This document shows positions 31,857-41,175 of a stretch of DNA of 64,000 bases, piece by piece; the first letter of the stretch is position 1; each line of letters begins with the position of its first letter. The notes under the pieces were generated by a model, which did not search any database, was not told the origin of the DNA, and was given only the letters and a program-made list of their open reading frames with translations. The position numbers and the translations under genes are program-made. This DNA is from Rhizobium croatiense (lineage in GTDB: Bacteria; Pseudomonadota; Alphaproteobacteria; Rhizobiales; Rhizobiaceae): assembly GCF_019793465.1 (NCBI RefSeq), contig NZ_JAILYJ010000009.1, positions 1 to 64,000 of the forward strand, in the 5' to 3' direction.

Positions 31857-31906
31857 CGGTCAAGCGTATGAGTCAATTCCAGTGGCAAACCGAGAGGATT
31901 TCTGGA

Positions 31907-32164
31907 ATGTCTGCCTTGCCTGAGATCAAAATGCCGATTGTACCGATTGTCTCTTATGAAGATAGGAGGCAGATCGTCCTTCCCGTAGCGCCTCCTGAGG
32001 TGACGACGCGTTTGGGGCGGATTTGGACCGCAATTCTTCTCTGGCATCAGAAGCGGGAAGGCCGGCGGGCGCTGAGATGCCTGACGACGAGCGAGCTCAA
32101 GGATATCGGCGTGTCGCAGTCCGAAGCCGCACGCGAAGTCGGCAAGTCGTTCTTCTGGGACTGA
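31907..32164 (+). CDS. DUF1127 small protein
   Basis: An 85-residue protein ending in a DUF1127 domain (RRALRCLTTSELKDIGVSQSEAAREVGKSF). DUF1127 proteins are short, Arg-rich and abundant in rhizobia; some bind RNA or influence phosphate and sRNA-related physiology. AGAGG lies nine bases before the ATG at 31907; an in-frame ATG 13 codons earlier has no site. It is divergent from the MocR regulator. Confidence 0.75.
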   Translation: MSALPEIKMPIVPIVSYEDRRQIVLPVAPPEVTTRLGRIWTAILLWHQKREGRRALRCLTTSELKDIGVSQSEAAREVGKSFFWD

Positions 32165-32191
32165 ATGCGTTATCGGGATCGGCTGCCGCGA

Positions 32192-32584
32192 TCAGCTGCA
32201 GGCTTTGTTGCCGCCCGACCAGCGATTGACGTCGGCGACGATGCGGCCGGCGACCGGTTCCGACATCATCGGACCGAAGGCCTGGAGACGCGACGGGCTT
32301 CCCTCGGCCTGAACGACAAGCAGCGGCCGACTTTCCGGGCTGCCCTTGTGGACGAGCAGGATGCGAGGCCGGCCGGTGAAGGAATTAAGCTCCGGCGCGA
32401 GTTTATAGGCTGCAAAAGCCGGGTCACCCGACTTGAACCAGCAGGCACTGGCGCCGAGCGCCACGCGTTCCATCGTCGGCAGCGCGGCGCGGTTGGGGCC
32501 TGTCGTCGGCGCCGGCGTCTGGCAGGCTGCGAGCATGGCTGCGAGAGCGGTCAACAGGGCGGGGTTTGCGAGGCGATGGCGCAT
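32192..32584 (-). CDS. Small lipoprotein of unknown function
   Basis: A 130-residue protein with a lipoprotein signal: ALLTALAAMLAAC, lipobox LAAC with the acylated Cys near residue 21. The mature part includes ALGASACWFKSGDPAFAAYK and ends RIVADVNRWSGGNKACS. GGAG precedes the ATG at 32584 at correct spacing. No function is recognised. The 82 bases upstream separate it from purQ on the same strand. Confidence 0.75.
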   Translation of the reverse strand: MRHRLANPALLTALAAMLAACQTPAPTTGPNRAALPTMERVALGASACWFKSGDPAFAAYKLAPELNSFTGRPRILLVHKGSPESRPLLVVQAEGSPSRLQAFGPMMSEPVAGRIVADVNRWSGGNKACS

Positions 32585-32666
32585 CAATCTTGCTCCGATC
32601 CGGACGGAAATTTTCGTGTGATGCCGTTGCCCAAGACCGCGCGCGCTTTTGGCCAACGTGCAGGGC

Positions 32667-33338
32667 TCAGGCGGCGATGACGTCGAGCGCCGAGGCGAAG
32701 AGGCCGCGGCCGTCCGAACCGCCATGGGCGGCTTCGATCAGGTTTTCCGGATGCGGCATCATGCCGAGCACATTGCCCTTGTCGTTCATGACCGCGGCGA
32801 TATCGTTGAGCGAGCCGTTGGGGTTGGTGCCCTCGGCATAACGGAAGACCACCTGGCCATTGCCTTCGATCTTCGCCAGCGTGGCTTCGTCGGCGAAATA
32901 ATTGCCGTCATGATGGGCAACGGGGCAGCGGATGACCTGGCCTTGCGCGTAGGCGCGGGTGAAATCCGTCTCGGCATTGACGACTTCGAGTTTGATCTCG
33001 CGGCAGACGAATTTCAGCGAGGCATTGCGCATCAGCGCGCCGGGCAGCAGGCCGGCTTCGACGAGGATCTGGAAGCCGTTGCAGACGCCGAGCACTTTCA
33101 CGCCCTTTGCAGCCTTGTCGATGATCGCCTGCATGACCGGCATGCGGGCGGCGATTGCGCCGCAACGCAGGTAGTCGCCATAGGAGAAGCCGCCGGGAAT
33201 GACGATCAGGTCGACATCCGGGATTTCCGCTTCCGTCTGCCAGATCGTCACCGGCTCGCGGCCGGAGATCTTGGTCAGGGCTGCGATCATGTCGCGGTCG
33301 CGGTTGAGGCCCGGAAGTTGAACGACAGCTGATTTCAT
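32667..33338 (-). CDS. purQ: Phosphoribosylformylglycinamidine synthase, glutaminase subunit
   Basis: A 223-residue class I glutamine amidotransferase. The nucleophile is Cys86 in GVCNGFQ, and the C-terminal GMMPHPEN contains the catalytic His and Glu. It supplies ammonia to PurL with PurS bridging the complex. The ATG overlaps the kptA stop by four bases (ATGA), so translation of the two is probably coupled. AGGGA precedes the start inside kptA. Confidence 0.97.
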   Translation of the reverse strand: MKSAVVQLPGLNRDRDMIAALTKISGREPVTIWQTEAEIPDVDLIVIPGGFSYGDYLRCGAIAARMPVMQAIIDKAAKGVKVLGVCNGFQILVEAGLLPGALMRNASLKFVCREIKLEVVNAETDFTRAYAQGQVIRCPVAHHDGNYFADEATLAKIEGNGQVVFRYAEGTNPNGSLNDIAAVMNDKGNVLGMMPHPENLIEAAHGGSDGRGLFASALDVIAA

Positions 33339-33889
33339 GGGGTCCCTGCGTCTGGCGAAAGATATTGAACTGGAACGCTTTCAGTGAGCCATACTCCAAT
33401 GTCGGAGACAAAGAAAGAATGACCCTCTGAAAACATGCGGGCAGCGTCCACGCGAAGGATGACATGCCCGCCCTTGCGGCGCAGCGCGACGATTTTTGCC
33501 GTTTCGACATCCGCCGAGAGATGCACGTGGTGGCGCTGCATCTTCTTCAAGCCCTCGCGCTCGATCGAGTGCCAGGCAATCGCGGAGGTGCCGTGGAAAA
33601 GATCTGCCGGCGGCTCGACCGCGGTCAGCGCAAGATCGACCTCGACGCTGTGACCCTGGTTCGCGCGAATTCTGTTGTCGGCGAGCGTGAAGCGCTTCTT
33701 TGGATTGTTTTCGATGATCGCGATAATCTCGGCGCGGGAGACATCGTATTTCGACGTCAAGGCCTTTTCGAGCTCCTCGAACGCCACCCAGCCCTCGCCA
33801 TCAAGCGTCAAGCCGGCGGCATCGGGCGCATGGCGCAGGACATAGCTCATATATTTCGAGACTTCCGTCTCCAGCTGTGCCTTCGTCAT
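33335..33889 (-). CDS. kptA: RNA 2'-phosphotransferase (Tpt1/KptA)
   Basis: A 184-residue Tpt1/KptA enzyme. It transfers an internal RNA 2'-phosphate to NAD+, releasing nicotinamide and ADP-ribose 1'',2''-cyclic phosphate. The catalytic Arg-His pair is at YVLRHAP (19-20); IRANQGHSV (74-82), LFHGTS (97-102) and HHVHLSAD (120-127) match the NAD-binding core. In eukaryotes Tpt1 finishes tRNA splicing; its bacterial substrate is unsettled. It lies between purS (41-base gap) and purQ (4-base overlap), so it appears to be part of the purine transcript. Confidence 0.93.
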   Translation of the reverse strand: MTKAQLETEVSKYMSYVLRHAPDAAGLTLDGEGWVAFEELEKALTSKYDVSRAEIIAIIENNPKKRFTLADNRIRANQGHSVEVDLALTAVEPPADLFHGTSAIAWHSIEREGLKKMQRHHVHLSADVETAKIVALRRKGGHVILRVDAARMFSEGHSFFVSDIGVWLTESVPVQYLSPDAGTP

Positions 33890-33930
33890 GACGCCAAATC
33901 CTCAAAGTCCGCCGGACGACGGGTCGGTGA

Positions 33931-34176
33931 TCATCCGTCGATCGCGATCGCGTAGTTCTCGATCACCGTATTGGCGAGCAGTTTTTCGCACATCGCCTTG
34001 AGGTCGGCCTCGGCCTTCGCCTTGTCGGCGCCCTCGAGCTCCAGGTCGAAGACCTTGCCCTGTCTGATATGGCCGACGCCCGAGAAGCCGAGGGCGCCGA
34101 GCGCGCCTTCGATCGCCTTGCCCTGCGGATCGAGAACGCCGTTTTTCAGCGTGACGGTGACACGAGCCTTGATCAC
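33931..34176 (-). CDS. purS: Phosphoribosylformylglycinamidine synthase subunit PurS
   Basis: An 81-residue PurS, the small subunit that dimerises and bridges PurL and PurQ. MIKARVTVTLKNGVLDPQGK and GHIRQGKVFDLELEG are diagnostic. It starts with GTG at 34176, 15 bases after the purC stop, with AGGATAG upstream. Confidence 0.95.
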   Translation of the reverse strand: MIKARVTVTLKNGVLDPQGKAIEGALGALGFSGVGHIRQGKVFDLELEGADKAKAEADLKAMCEKLLANTVIENYAIAIDG

Positions 34177-34191
34177 TTTGTCTATCCTGCC

Positions 34192-34956
34192 TTACTTGAC
34201 GAGAACCGGGCCGGTGCCGCGCACAGGCTCGTTTTCATTGATGATGCCGAGACGGCGTGCGACTTCGGAATAGGCTTCGAGCAAGCCGCCGAGATCGCGG
34301 CGGAAGCGGTCCTTGTCCATCTTCTCGCGGGTTTCGATATCCCAGAGCCGGCAGCTGTCCGGCGAGATTTCGTCGGCGAGGATGATGCGCATCATATCGC
34401 CTTCAAAGAGGCGGCCGCATTCGATCTTGAAATCCACGAGCTGGATGCCGACGCCGAGGAACAGACCGGTCATGAAATCGTTGACGCGGATGGCAAGCGC
34501 CATGATGTCGTCGAGTTCGGCCGGATTGGCCCAGCCGAACGCGGTGATGTGCTCTTCCGAGACCATCGGATCGTCGAGGGCATCCGATTTGTAGTAGAAC
34601 TCGATGATCGAGCGCGGCAGCACGACGCCTTCTTCGATACCAAGGCGCTTGGCAAGCGAACCGGCGGCGACATTGCGCACGACGATCTCCAGCGGGATCA
34701 TTTCCACTTCCTTGATCAACTGCTCGCGCATGTTGAGCCGGCGGATGAAATGAGTGGGGATGCCGATCTTGTTCAGATGGCTGAAGATATATTCGGAAAT
34801 CCGGTTGTTGAGGACGCCCTTGCCGTCGATGACTTCATGTTTCTTCTTGTTGAAGGCGGTGGCATCGTCCTTGAAAAACTGGATCAAGGTGCCCGGTTCC
34901 GGACCCTCATACAGAATCTTTGCCTTGCCCTCGTAGATACGGCGGCGACGGTTCAT
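34192..34956 (-). CDS. purC: SAICAR synthetase
   Basis: A 254-residue phosphoribosylaminoimidazole-succinocarboxamide synthase, joining CAIR and aspartate with [17 protein letters not shown], the glycine-rich ATP loop, [14 protein letters not shown] and [10 protein letters not shown] (SAICAR signature region) are present. Two in-frame ATGs (34965 and 34956) are possible; I use the second because homologues begin [11 protein letters not shown]. It heads the purC-purS-kptA-purQ cluster. Confidence 0.96.
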   Translation of the reverse strand: MNRRRRIYEGKAKILYEGPEPGTLIQFFKDDATAFNKKKHEVIDGKGVLNNRISEYIFSHLNKIGIPTHFIRRLNMREQLIKEVEMIPLEIVVRNVAAGSLAKRLGIEEGVVLPRSIIEFYYKSDALDDPMVSEEHITAFGWANPAELDDIMALAIRVNDFMTGLFLGVGIQLVDFKIECGRLFEGDMMRIILADEISPDSCRLWDIETREKMDKDRFRRDLGGLLEAYSEVARRLGIINENEPVRGTGPVLVK

Positions 34957-35205
34957 CGTGGTCATTCTCTGTTGTTGGCGCTCTTGGGATAGCGCGAGTG
35001 GATCGATCTCGTGGCGTCCCCTTAAAGGAAAAGAGTGGGTTTCACAATCCGCCTGTCGCTCCTTCCCTCTTTTCGGGATTTCTGGACCCGGTTTCCGGAT
35101 TTTACGGAATACCGCCAGGAGAATCGAATGGATTCCCAAGAGGAGTTTAGCGCCTTTTCCTGTAGCGTGGAATGAAGGCGAAATGGCGGGCCGCTTATCC
35201 AGGTT

Positions 35206-37500
35206 TTATTTGGCAGCTCTGCTTGGCATCGCGCGGCCAAGCTGCGCCTGCAGGGCGCGAGCGGCAGTTTGCCCGTGACGCCAGCTGCCGGCGCGGACGA
35301 AGGAAGGGATCTGCATGGCCGGCATCGGCCGGGCGAGCGCATAGCCCTGCAGCATATCGCAATCGAGTCCTTCGAGGATGCGGATGTGATCCGCCGTCTC
35401 GACGCCCTCGGCAATGACGCGGATGTTGAGCGAGCGGCCGATGTCGATGATCGAGCCGACTAGTTTGCGCTGCTCGGCCGATTGCGGCAGCAGGCGGATC
35501 AGCTCGCGGTCGATCTTCAGCGTCGTCGGGCTCAGGCGCAGCAGGCTGACGATCGAGGCGTGGCCGGTGCCGAAATCGTCGATCTGGATGTCGATGCCGA
35601 GCTTGCGCAGCTTCTTGAGGTTGGCCGACACCAGCGCGTCGCAATCGTCGAGCGAGATCGATTCCAGCAGTTCGAAGGCGATGGCGCCGGGTTCGATCTT
35701 CAGGGCGCGGAGCTTCTTGCCGAGATCGGGATCGGCAAGCCGGCGGGCGGAAACGTTGACCGATACTTTTGGAATCGACAGCCCGTCCTTGATCCAGGCG
35801 CGGCGGTCGGCCAGGGCGCGCTCCAGGATCAGCGCATCGATCGTCGAGACGACGTCGAGATCCTCGGCGATATCGAGAAAGCGGTCGGGCGTCAAAAGCC
35901 CGTGCCGGGGATGCTGCCAGCGGGCGAGCGTCTCGACGCCGGTGACATCGAGGGTGCGGGCATCGAACTGCAATTGATAGAAGGGCACGAATTCGTTGCG
36001 CTCGAGGCCGATCAGAATCTCGTCGGCGAGCTGCTTGGCCGAGACGACATCGCTGCGGGCCGATGCCGAAAAGAATTCGAAGCGGTTGCGGCCCAGCCCC
36101 TTGGCGCGATAGAGCGCGATGTCGGCGTCGAGCAGGATTCGCTTGGCGTCGAGCCTGGCGCCGCTGTCGACGGCGATGCCGATGCTGGCGCCGAAACGGC
36201 AGTCGTGCCCCTCGTATCTGACGGGCTTGCGCAATTCGCGGATCACGCGTTCGGCAAGGCCGGCGATCTTTTTCGAGGCGGGATCGACGGCACAGAGGAT
36301 GACGAATTCATCGCCGCCGATGCGCGCGACGAAATCGGCGGCACGGACGGAGTTTCTCAGCACATTCGCCGCGTGCTGCAGCATGGCGTCGCCGGCCCGG
36401 TGGCCAAGTGTATCGTTGATCTGCTTGAAGCGGTCGAGATCGATGTGGAGAATCGCCAGCGCAAGGCCCTTGGCGCGGCATTCGGCCGAGCGCTCGTCCA
36501 GCATCTTGTCGAGATAGCGCCGGTTCGGCAGGCCGGTGAGGTAATCGTGCAGTGCCAGGTGCTCGATACTCTCCTTGGCGGCTTCGAGCTCGCGGTTGCG
36601 GGCTTCCGCCAGATCCTTGGCGCGCTGCAGCTCGTTGCGGAGCGCGACGTCCTCGGTGACGTCCCAGTTGGCGCCGATCAGCTTGCGGTGGCCGTTGCCA
36701 TCGACGAAAAAAGCCGAGCGGGCGCGGATGATGCGTTCGGCGCCGTCACCACGGATGATACGATATTCCTGCTGGAAATCGCTGCCGCTTTCGACGCTGC
36801 GGCCGGCCAGGCCGAGCACGCGTTCGCGGTCGTCGGGATGCAGGCTTTTCGCCCAGGCATCGCCCGCGATCTGATGCGAGGCGCCCTGCAGGCCGTAAAT
36901 GGCGATGAGGCGATCGTCCCATTCGACCGTATCATTCTCGATATCGGCCTCGAAGACGCCGATGTGGGAAATCTCCAACGCCAGGTCGAGCCGGCGCGAC
37001 AGGCGCGACAGCGTCTCCTCGGCTTCCTTGCGGGCGGTGATATCGATATCCGTGCCGACGATGCGGGTCGGCACACCATTCTCGTCCCATTCCACGCAGG
37101 CGCCGCGGCAGTCGATCCAGACCCAGTGGCCGTCCCTGTGGCGCTCGCGATACTGAAAGATCTGATAATCCGGATCGCCGGCGTTCTGACGCTCGATGGC
37201 ATGCGCGACGAATTCGCGGTCGTCGGGATGGACGAGCTGCAGCCAGGCATCGTAATCGCCGGCGACCTCCTCGTCGGGCGCCATTCCGCGAATGGTTTTC
37301 CACGTGGGCGAGTAATATTTCCGGTCGAGGCGGTAGTTGTGATCCCATACGCCGAGGCCCGAGCCGACCAGCGCATGGTTCCAACGGCTCTCCCGTTCCG
37401 CCAGTTCGGAATCGCCGGCTGCCCCGCCGACGCCTGCCGCAGCCGCTGTGGCATCGCCATGCGGGTTCTCGGCCTCTGGATGGGCTTTCTTCACGGGCAT
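35206..37500 (-). CDS. PAS-PAS-GGDEF-EAL cyclic-di-GMP signalling protein
   Basis: A 764-residue cytoplasmic protein with two PAS domains (~40-160, ~172-288), a GGDEF domain (~315-475) and an EAL domain (~490-750). The GGDEF motif is intact at 395-399, with an RxxD inhibitory site (RAAD, 386-389) exactly five residues upstream. The EAL motif reads ETL (523-525, GVETLARW), and downstream metal and catalytic segments (DDFGTGH, EGVET) are kept, so both cyclase and phosphodiesterase activity are possible. PAS ligands are unknown. No membrane segment is visible. Confidence 0.92.
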   Translation of the reverse strand: MPVKKAHPEAENPHGDATAAAAGVGGAAGDSELAERESRWNHALVGSGLGVWDHNYRLDRKYYSPTWKTIRGMAPDEEVAGDYDAWLQLVHPDDREFVAHAIERQNAGDPDYQIFQYRERHRDGHWVWIDCRGACVEWDENGVPTRIVGTDIDITARKEAEETLSRLSRRLDLALEISHIGVFEADIENDTVEWDDRLIAIYGLQGASHQIAGDAWAKSLHPDDRERVLGLAGRSVESGSDFQQEYRIIRGDGAERIIRARSAFFVDGNGHRKLIGANWDVTEDVALRNELQRAKDLAEARNRELEAAKESIEHLALHDYLTGLPNRRYLDKMLDERSAECRAKGLALAILHIDLDRFKQINDTLGHRAGDAMLQHAANVLRNSVRAADFVARIGGDEFVILCAVDPASKKIAGLAERVIRELRKPVRYEGHDCRFGASIGIAVDSGARLDAKRILLDADIALYRAKGLGRNRFEFFSASARSDVVSAKQLADEILIGLERNEFVPFYQLQFDARTLDVTGVETLARWQHPRHGLLTPDRFLDIAEDLDVVSTIDALILERALADRRAWIKDGLSIPKVSVNVSARRLADPDLGKKLRALKIEPGAIAFELLESISLDDCDALVSANLKKLRKLGIDIQIDDFGTGHASIVSLLRLSPTTLKIDRELIRLLPQSAEQRKLVGSIIDIGRSLNIRVIAEGVETADHIRILEGLDCDMLQGYALARPMPAMQIPSFVRAGSWRHGQTAARALQAQLGRAMPSRAAK

Positions 37501-37591
37501 TCTCGCTAATTCATCTCAGGCGCAGTCTGCTGTCTTTCCATTAAGAAAGACTTAGAAAGCAACTGCTGACTTAACGAGAAGGCGGTTTTCC

Positions 37592-38149
37592 TCAATCGGC
37601 GGAGAGACGGCTGAGGAACTGGGCAAAGACCATCGTGCCCTCTGGCCAGGGGCCGTGACCGGAATCGGCATTGATATGCCCGGCCTCGCCGGCATCGACG
37701 AGAAAGGAGCCCCAACTGCTGGCGATATCGTCGGCATGCTCGTAGCTGCCGAACGGGTCGTTGCGGCTCGCCACGGTAATCGACGGGAAGGGCAGCGGCT
37801 CGCGCGGGTAGGGGCCGAAGGTCATCAAGTGCTTCGGGCGGATGTCGGGATTGGTGACATCGGGCGGAGCGACGAGGAAGGCGCCCGCCACCCGATTGTG
37901 GAAAAGCGGGATGGCGTGGATCGCCGAGGGCACGCCCAGCGAATGAGCGACGAGCACGACGGGCCGGGTCGAGGCGTTCACCTCCTCGGCGATACGGGCG
38001 ATCCAATCCTCGCGGACCGGCTTCGTCCATTCGGCCTGTTCGACGCGCCGCGCCGTGCTGAGCTTCGCTTCCCAGCGGCTCTGCCAATGGCCGGGGCCGG
38101 AATTGGTATAGCCGGGGATGATGAGGATATCTGCGTCTGAGGCTTTCAT
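37592..38149 (-). CDS. RBBP9/YdeN-family serine hydrolase
   Basis: A 185-residue compact alpha/beta hydrolase. ILIIPGYTNSGPGHWQSRWE is the N-terminal family hallmark. The nucleophile is Ser70 in VAHSLGV, with ASRNDPFG (Asp) and DSGHGPWPEG (His) completing the triad. RBBP9-like proteins are small serine hydrolases whose natural substrates are mostly unknown. I start at the ATG at 38149; a more distal in-frame start 22 codons earlier is possible. Confidence 0.88.
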   Translation of the reverse strand: MKASDADILIIPGYTNSGPGHWQSRWEAKLSTARRVEQAEWTKPVREDWIARIAEEVNASTRPVVLVAHSLGVPSAIHAIPLFHNRVAGAFLVAPPDVTNPDIRPKHLMTFGPYPREPLPFPSITVASRNDPFGSYEHADDIASSWGSFLVDAGEAGHINADSGHGPWPEGTMVFAQFLSRLSAD

Positions 38150-38324
38150 AGTGCCGCCGATGTGAGAAAGCCTGTCGAAGATGTCAAGAGGGGGCATCAA
38201 GGGAGAGAGCGACACGCGCCTTGATATTTGTTATATTGCTCCAGTGCCGGTTGCGGATTTCGTATCGGCTTGCCCGCCGATGCGTGCCGCCGCCGACTAA
38301 GTCTCGGCTGAGGAGGAGAAAGCC

Positions 38325-39128
38325 ATGGCGGCATTTCATGTCATGACGGGTGCCAGCGAAAGCTTAGCGCGGCCCGTCGTCAATCGCATTGGTATTGCTG
38401 ACGTCTTCGACGCGCTGAAGCGCGGGCTCGACGATTTTAAGGAAAAACCTTCACATTATGTGTTCCTGTGCCTGATGTATCCGATCGCCGGCATCTTCCT
38501 GACACTATGGACCTCCGGCGCCAATCTTCTTCCGATGGTCTTCCCGCTGATGTCCGGTTTCGTGCTGATCGGCCCGATCGCGGCGATCGGCCTTTATGAG
38601 ATCAGCCGCCGGCGCGAGGAAGGCCTCGATACGTCATGGACGCATGCTCTCGAAGTGCGCCATTCGCCGGCACTGCCGTCGATCGTCGCGGTCGGGCTGA
38701 TGCTTTTTGCCCTTTTCGTCGTCTGGCTGGTGACGGCGCAGACGCTTTACACCAATCTTCTCGGAGAAGTGTTTCCGCGCTCCATGACAGATTTCACCCG
38801 CCAGGTTTTCGGCACGGCTCAAGGCCTGCAGCTGATTATCTGGGGTAATCTCATCGGCTTCGTCTTCGCGCTGGTGGTGCTGGCTATCTCCGTCATCACC
38901 TTTCCGCTGCTGCTCGACCGCGATGTCGGGGCCGTCGCCGCCGTCGTGACCTCGATCCGGGCCACGGTCGCCAATCCGGTACCGGTGCTGCTCTGGGGCC
39001 TGATCGTCGCGGCACTGCTCGTCATCGGCACGATCCCGGTCTTTGCCGGGCTTGCGCTCGTCATCCCGATCCTTGGCCATGCGACCTGGCATCTCTATCG
39101 CAAGCTGGTTGCTAGGGAAATCGCCTAA
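38325..39128 (+). CDS. DUF2189 integral membrane protein
   Basis: A 267-residue protein with about six hydrophobic segments. The N-terminal IGIADVFDALKRGLDDFKEK followed by a membrane helix and the FVLIGPIAAIGLYEISRRRE segment are typical of DUF2189 proteins, a widespread alphaproteobacterial membrane family with no established function. GAGGAG lies nine bases before the ATG. Confidence 0.85.
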   Translation: MAAFHVMTGASESLARPVVNRIGIADVFDALKRGLDDFKEKPSHYVFLCLMYPIAGIFLTLWTSGANLLPMVFPLMSGFVLIGPIAAIGLYEISRRREEGLDTSWTHALEVRHSPALPSIVAVGLMLFALFVVWLVTAQTLYTNLLGEVFPRSMTDFTRQVFGTAQGLQLIIWGNLIGFVFALVVLAISVITFPLLLDRDVGAVAAVVTSIRATVANPVPVLLWGLIVAALLVIGTIPVFAGLALVIPILGHATWHLYRKLVAREIA

Positions 39129-39224
39129 ACAGAGCCCCATTCCCGGGGTCGGATTCCGATTTCCCCGGGAACCTCAAACCTGCCTCGGAGTTCTTAGCGT
39201 AGGCTTCGAGGGAGGATTCCAGAC

Positions 39225-39710
39225 GTGACGATGAAACATCTGTTCGCCCGCTTCGCAACCAAGACATCGGAATGGGCGGGCAAGCCCGTCATCTTCATCC
39301 TGGCGCTGAGCATCGTCATCGTCTGGGCCGCACTCGGCCCCTTCTTCGACTATTCGGAAACCTGGCAGCTGATCATCAATACTGGCACGACGATCATCAC
39401 CTTCCTGATGGTCTTCGTGCTGCAGAACGCCCAAACGCGCGACACGCGGGCGATCCAGGCCAAGCTCAACGAAATCATCCTGACGAGCCACGCCGAAAAC
39501 CGCTTCATCGGCATCGAAAATCTTGACGAGGATGAGTTGAAGCATCTCGACCGACTTGTCGCCAAGGCTGCCAAGGGCAGGGGCGAGACGGAGGCTTGCA
39601 GGACGACGGATGCTGCAGAAACCGTTACGCCGAAAAAGACCGAGGCGCGCAAACGCCCTGGGAGCGCCAAGACCTCGAAGATGAAACAACGGCCGCTTGA
39701 GAAAAGCTAA
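39225..39710 (+). CDS. Low-affinity iron permease family protein
   Basis: A 161-residue protein with two hydrophobic segments (KPVIFILALSIVIVWAALGP and TWQLIINTGTTIITFLMVFV) followed by QNAQTRDTRAIQAKLNEII, the motif of the 'iron permease' Pfam family. A basic, low-complexity tail follows (~120-161). The family name comes from yeast Fet4; iron transport by bacterial members is not demonstrated. GGAGG lies nine bases before a GTG at 39225; the ATG two codons later is too far from it. Confidence 0.82.
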   Translation: MTMKHLFARFATKTSEWAGKPVIFILALSIVIVWAALGPFFDYSETWQLIINTGTTIITFLMVFVLQNAQTRDTRAIQAKLNEIILTSHAENRFIGIENLDEDELKHLDRLVAKAAKGRGETEACRTTDAAETVTPKKTEARKRPGSAKTSKMKQRPLEKS

Positions 39711-39718
39711 ATACAATT

Positions 39719-39780
39719 CCCGAGGATCTACTGCCGGCTGATATGTGGCAGATCCTCGGCACAAGGCCGAGGATAACGCC
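39719..39780. repeat. REP-like palindrome with a truncated partner
   Basis: A full unit, ATCCTCGGC-ACAAG-GCCGAGGAT at 39752-39774, is preceded by the right half of an opposed unit, CCCGAGGATC at 39719-39728. Compared with the copy at 61613-61635, the base pair closing the loop is swapped (C-G for G-C) while the ACAAG loop is identical, indicating selection on the hairpin. It lies between two convergent genes and may also terminate transcription. Confidence 0.75.
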
Positions 39781-39796
39781 GAGGGTTGGGAATTTC

Positions 39797-41104
39797 TCAA
39801 GCGTTCCCAAATACCCGCCGGAAAATCGTGTCGACGTGCTTGGTATGATAGCCAAGGTCGAACTTCTCGCGAATATCCTCCTCGGAAAGTGCCGCGCGGA
39901 CTTCGGCATCCGCCAGCAGCTCCTCCAGGAAATCCTTGCCCTGTTCCCAGACCTTCATCGCGTTGCGCTGGACCAGGCGGTAGGCGTCTTCGCGGGAAGT
40001 GCCGGCCTGGGTCAGCGCCAGGAGGACGCGCTGGGAGTGGACGAGGCCGCGGAATTTGTTGAGGTTCTTCTCCATGTTTTCGGGATAGACCAGCAGCTTT
40101 TCGATGACGCTGGCCAGACGCGAGAGGGCGAAATCGAGGGTGACTGTGGCGTCGGGGCCGATCATGCGTTCGACCGAGGAGTGGGAGATATCGCGCTCGT
40201 GCCAGAGGGCGACGTTTTCCATGGCCGGCAGGGCGTAGGAGCGGACCATGCGGGCGAGTCCGGTCAGGTTTTCGGTGAGAACCGGGTTGCGCTTGTGCGG
40301 CATCGCCGAGGAGCCCTTCTGGCCCGGCGAGAAATATTCCTCCGCTTCCAGCACCTCGGTGCGCTGCAGATGACGGATCTCGGTCGCCAGGCGCTCGATC
40401 GACGAGGCGACGACGCCGAGGGTGGCGAAATACATGGCGTGGCGGTCGCGCGGGATGACCTGGGTCGAGACCGGCTCGGCCTTCAGGCCAAGCGCCTCGG
40501 CGACATGTTCCTCGACGCGCGGATCGATGTTGGCGAAGGTGCCGACGGCGCCGGAGATGGCGCAGGTCGCGACTTCCTCGCGGGCGGCGACTAGACGCTG
40601 GCGGCAGCGCTCGAATTCGGCATAGGCGAGCGCCAGCTTGACGCCGAAGGTTGTCGGCTCGGCATGGATGCCGTGCGAGCGGCCGATGGTGACGGTGTCC
40701 TTGTGTTCGAAGGCGCGGGTTTTCAGTGCCGCCAGCAACCGGTCGAGATCGGCAATCAGAATATCGGTGGCGCGCACCAGCTGGACGTTGAAGCAAGTGT
40801 CGAGCACGTCTGATGAGGTCATGCCCTGGTGGACGAAGCGTGCATCCGGGCCGACGATCTCGGCGAGGTGGGTCAGGAAGGCGATGACGTCATGCTTGGT
40901 GACGGCCTCGATCTCATCGATGCGGGCAACGTCGAAGGTGGCCGCACCGCCCTTTTCCCAGATCGTCCTTGCCGCCGATTTCGGGATGACGCCGAGTTCG
41001 GCCAGCGCGTCGCAGGCATGCGCCTCGATCTCGAACCAGATGCGGAACTTGGTTTCGGGAGACCAGATGGCGACCATTTCGGGCCGGGAATAACGCGGGA
41101 TCAT
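39797..41104 (-). CDS. purB: Adenylosuccinate lyase
   Basis: A 435-residue lyase acting twice in purine synthesis (SAICAR to AICAR, and adenylosuccinate to AMP). It begins MIPRYSRPEMVAIWSPETKF. TSSDVLDT, SHGIHAEPTTFG and the GSSAMPHKRNPVLTEN signature (flexible catalytic loop) are conserved. It is on the same strand as the other pur genes of the window but about 6 kb from purC. Confidence 0.97.
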   Translation of the reverse strand: MIPRYSRPEMVAIWSPETKFRIWFEIEAHACDALAELGVIPKSAARTIWEKGGAATFDVARIDEIEAVTKHDVIAFLTHLAEIVGPDARFVHQGMTSSDVLDTCFNVQLVRATDILIADLDRLLAALKTRAFEHKDTVTIGRSHGIHAEPTTFGVKLALAYAEFERCRQRLVAAREEVATCAISGAVGTFANIDPRVEEHVAEALGLKAEPVSTQVIPRDRHAMYFATLGVVASSIERLATEIRHLQRTEVLEAEEYFSPGQKGSSAMPHKRNPVLTENLTGLARMVRSYALPAMENVALWHERDISHSSVERMIGPDATVTLDFALSRLASVIEKLLVYPENMEKNLNKFRGLVHSQRVLLALTQAGTSREDAYRLVQRNAMKVWEQGKDFLEELLADAEVRAALSEEDIREKFDLGYHTKHVDTIFRRVFGNA

Positions 41105-41175
41105 GGGCGGCTGCCTTCACTTCAAGAGGTTGTGCATCAATGTCTGCGCCCCTGTAGCAAAGACCGGCGGCAATC

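Noticed and set aside
34957..35205. Purine riboswitch before purC
   Set aside because: The 249-base upstream region does not contain the conserved purine-aptamer core or a three-way junction pattern that I could find.
35482..37509. 675-codon plus-strand frame across the GGDEF-EAL gene
   Set aside because: Antisense shadow of a protein whose PAS, GGDEF and EAL motifs are all in the minus frame.
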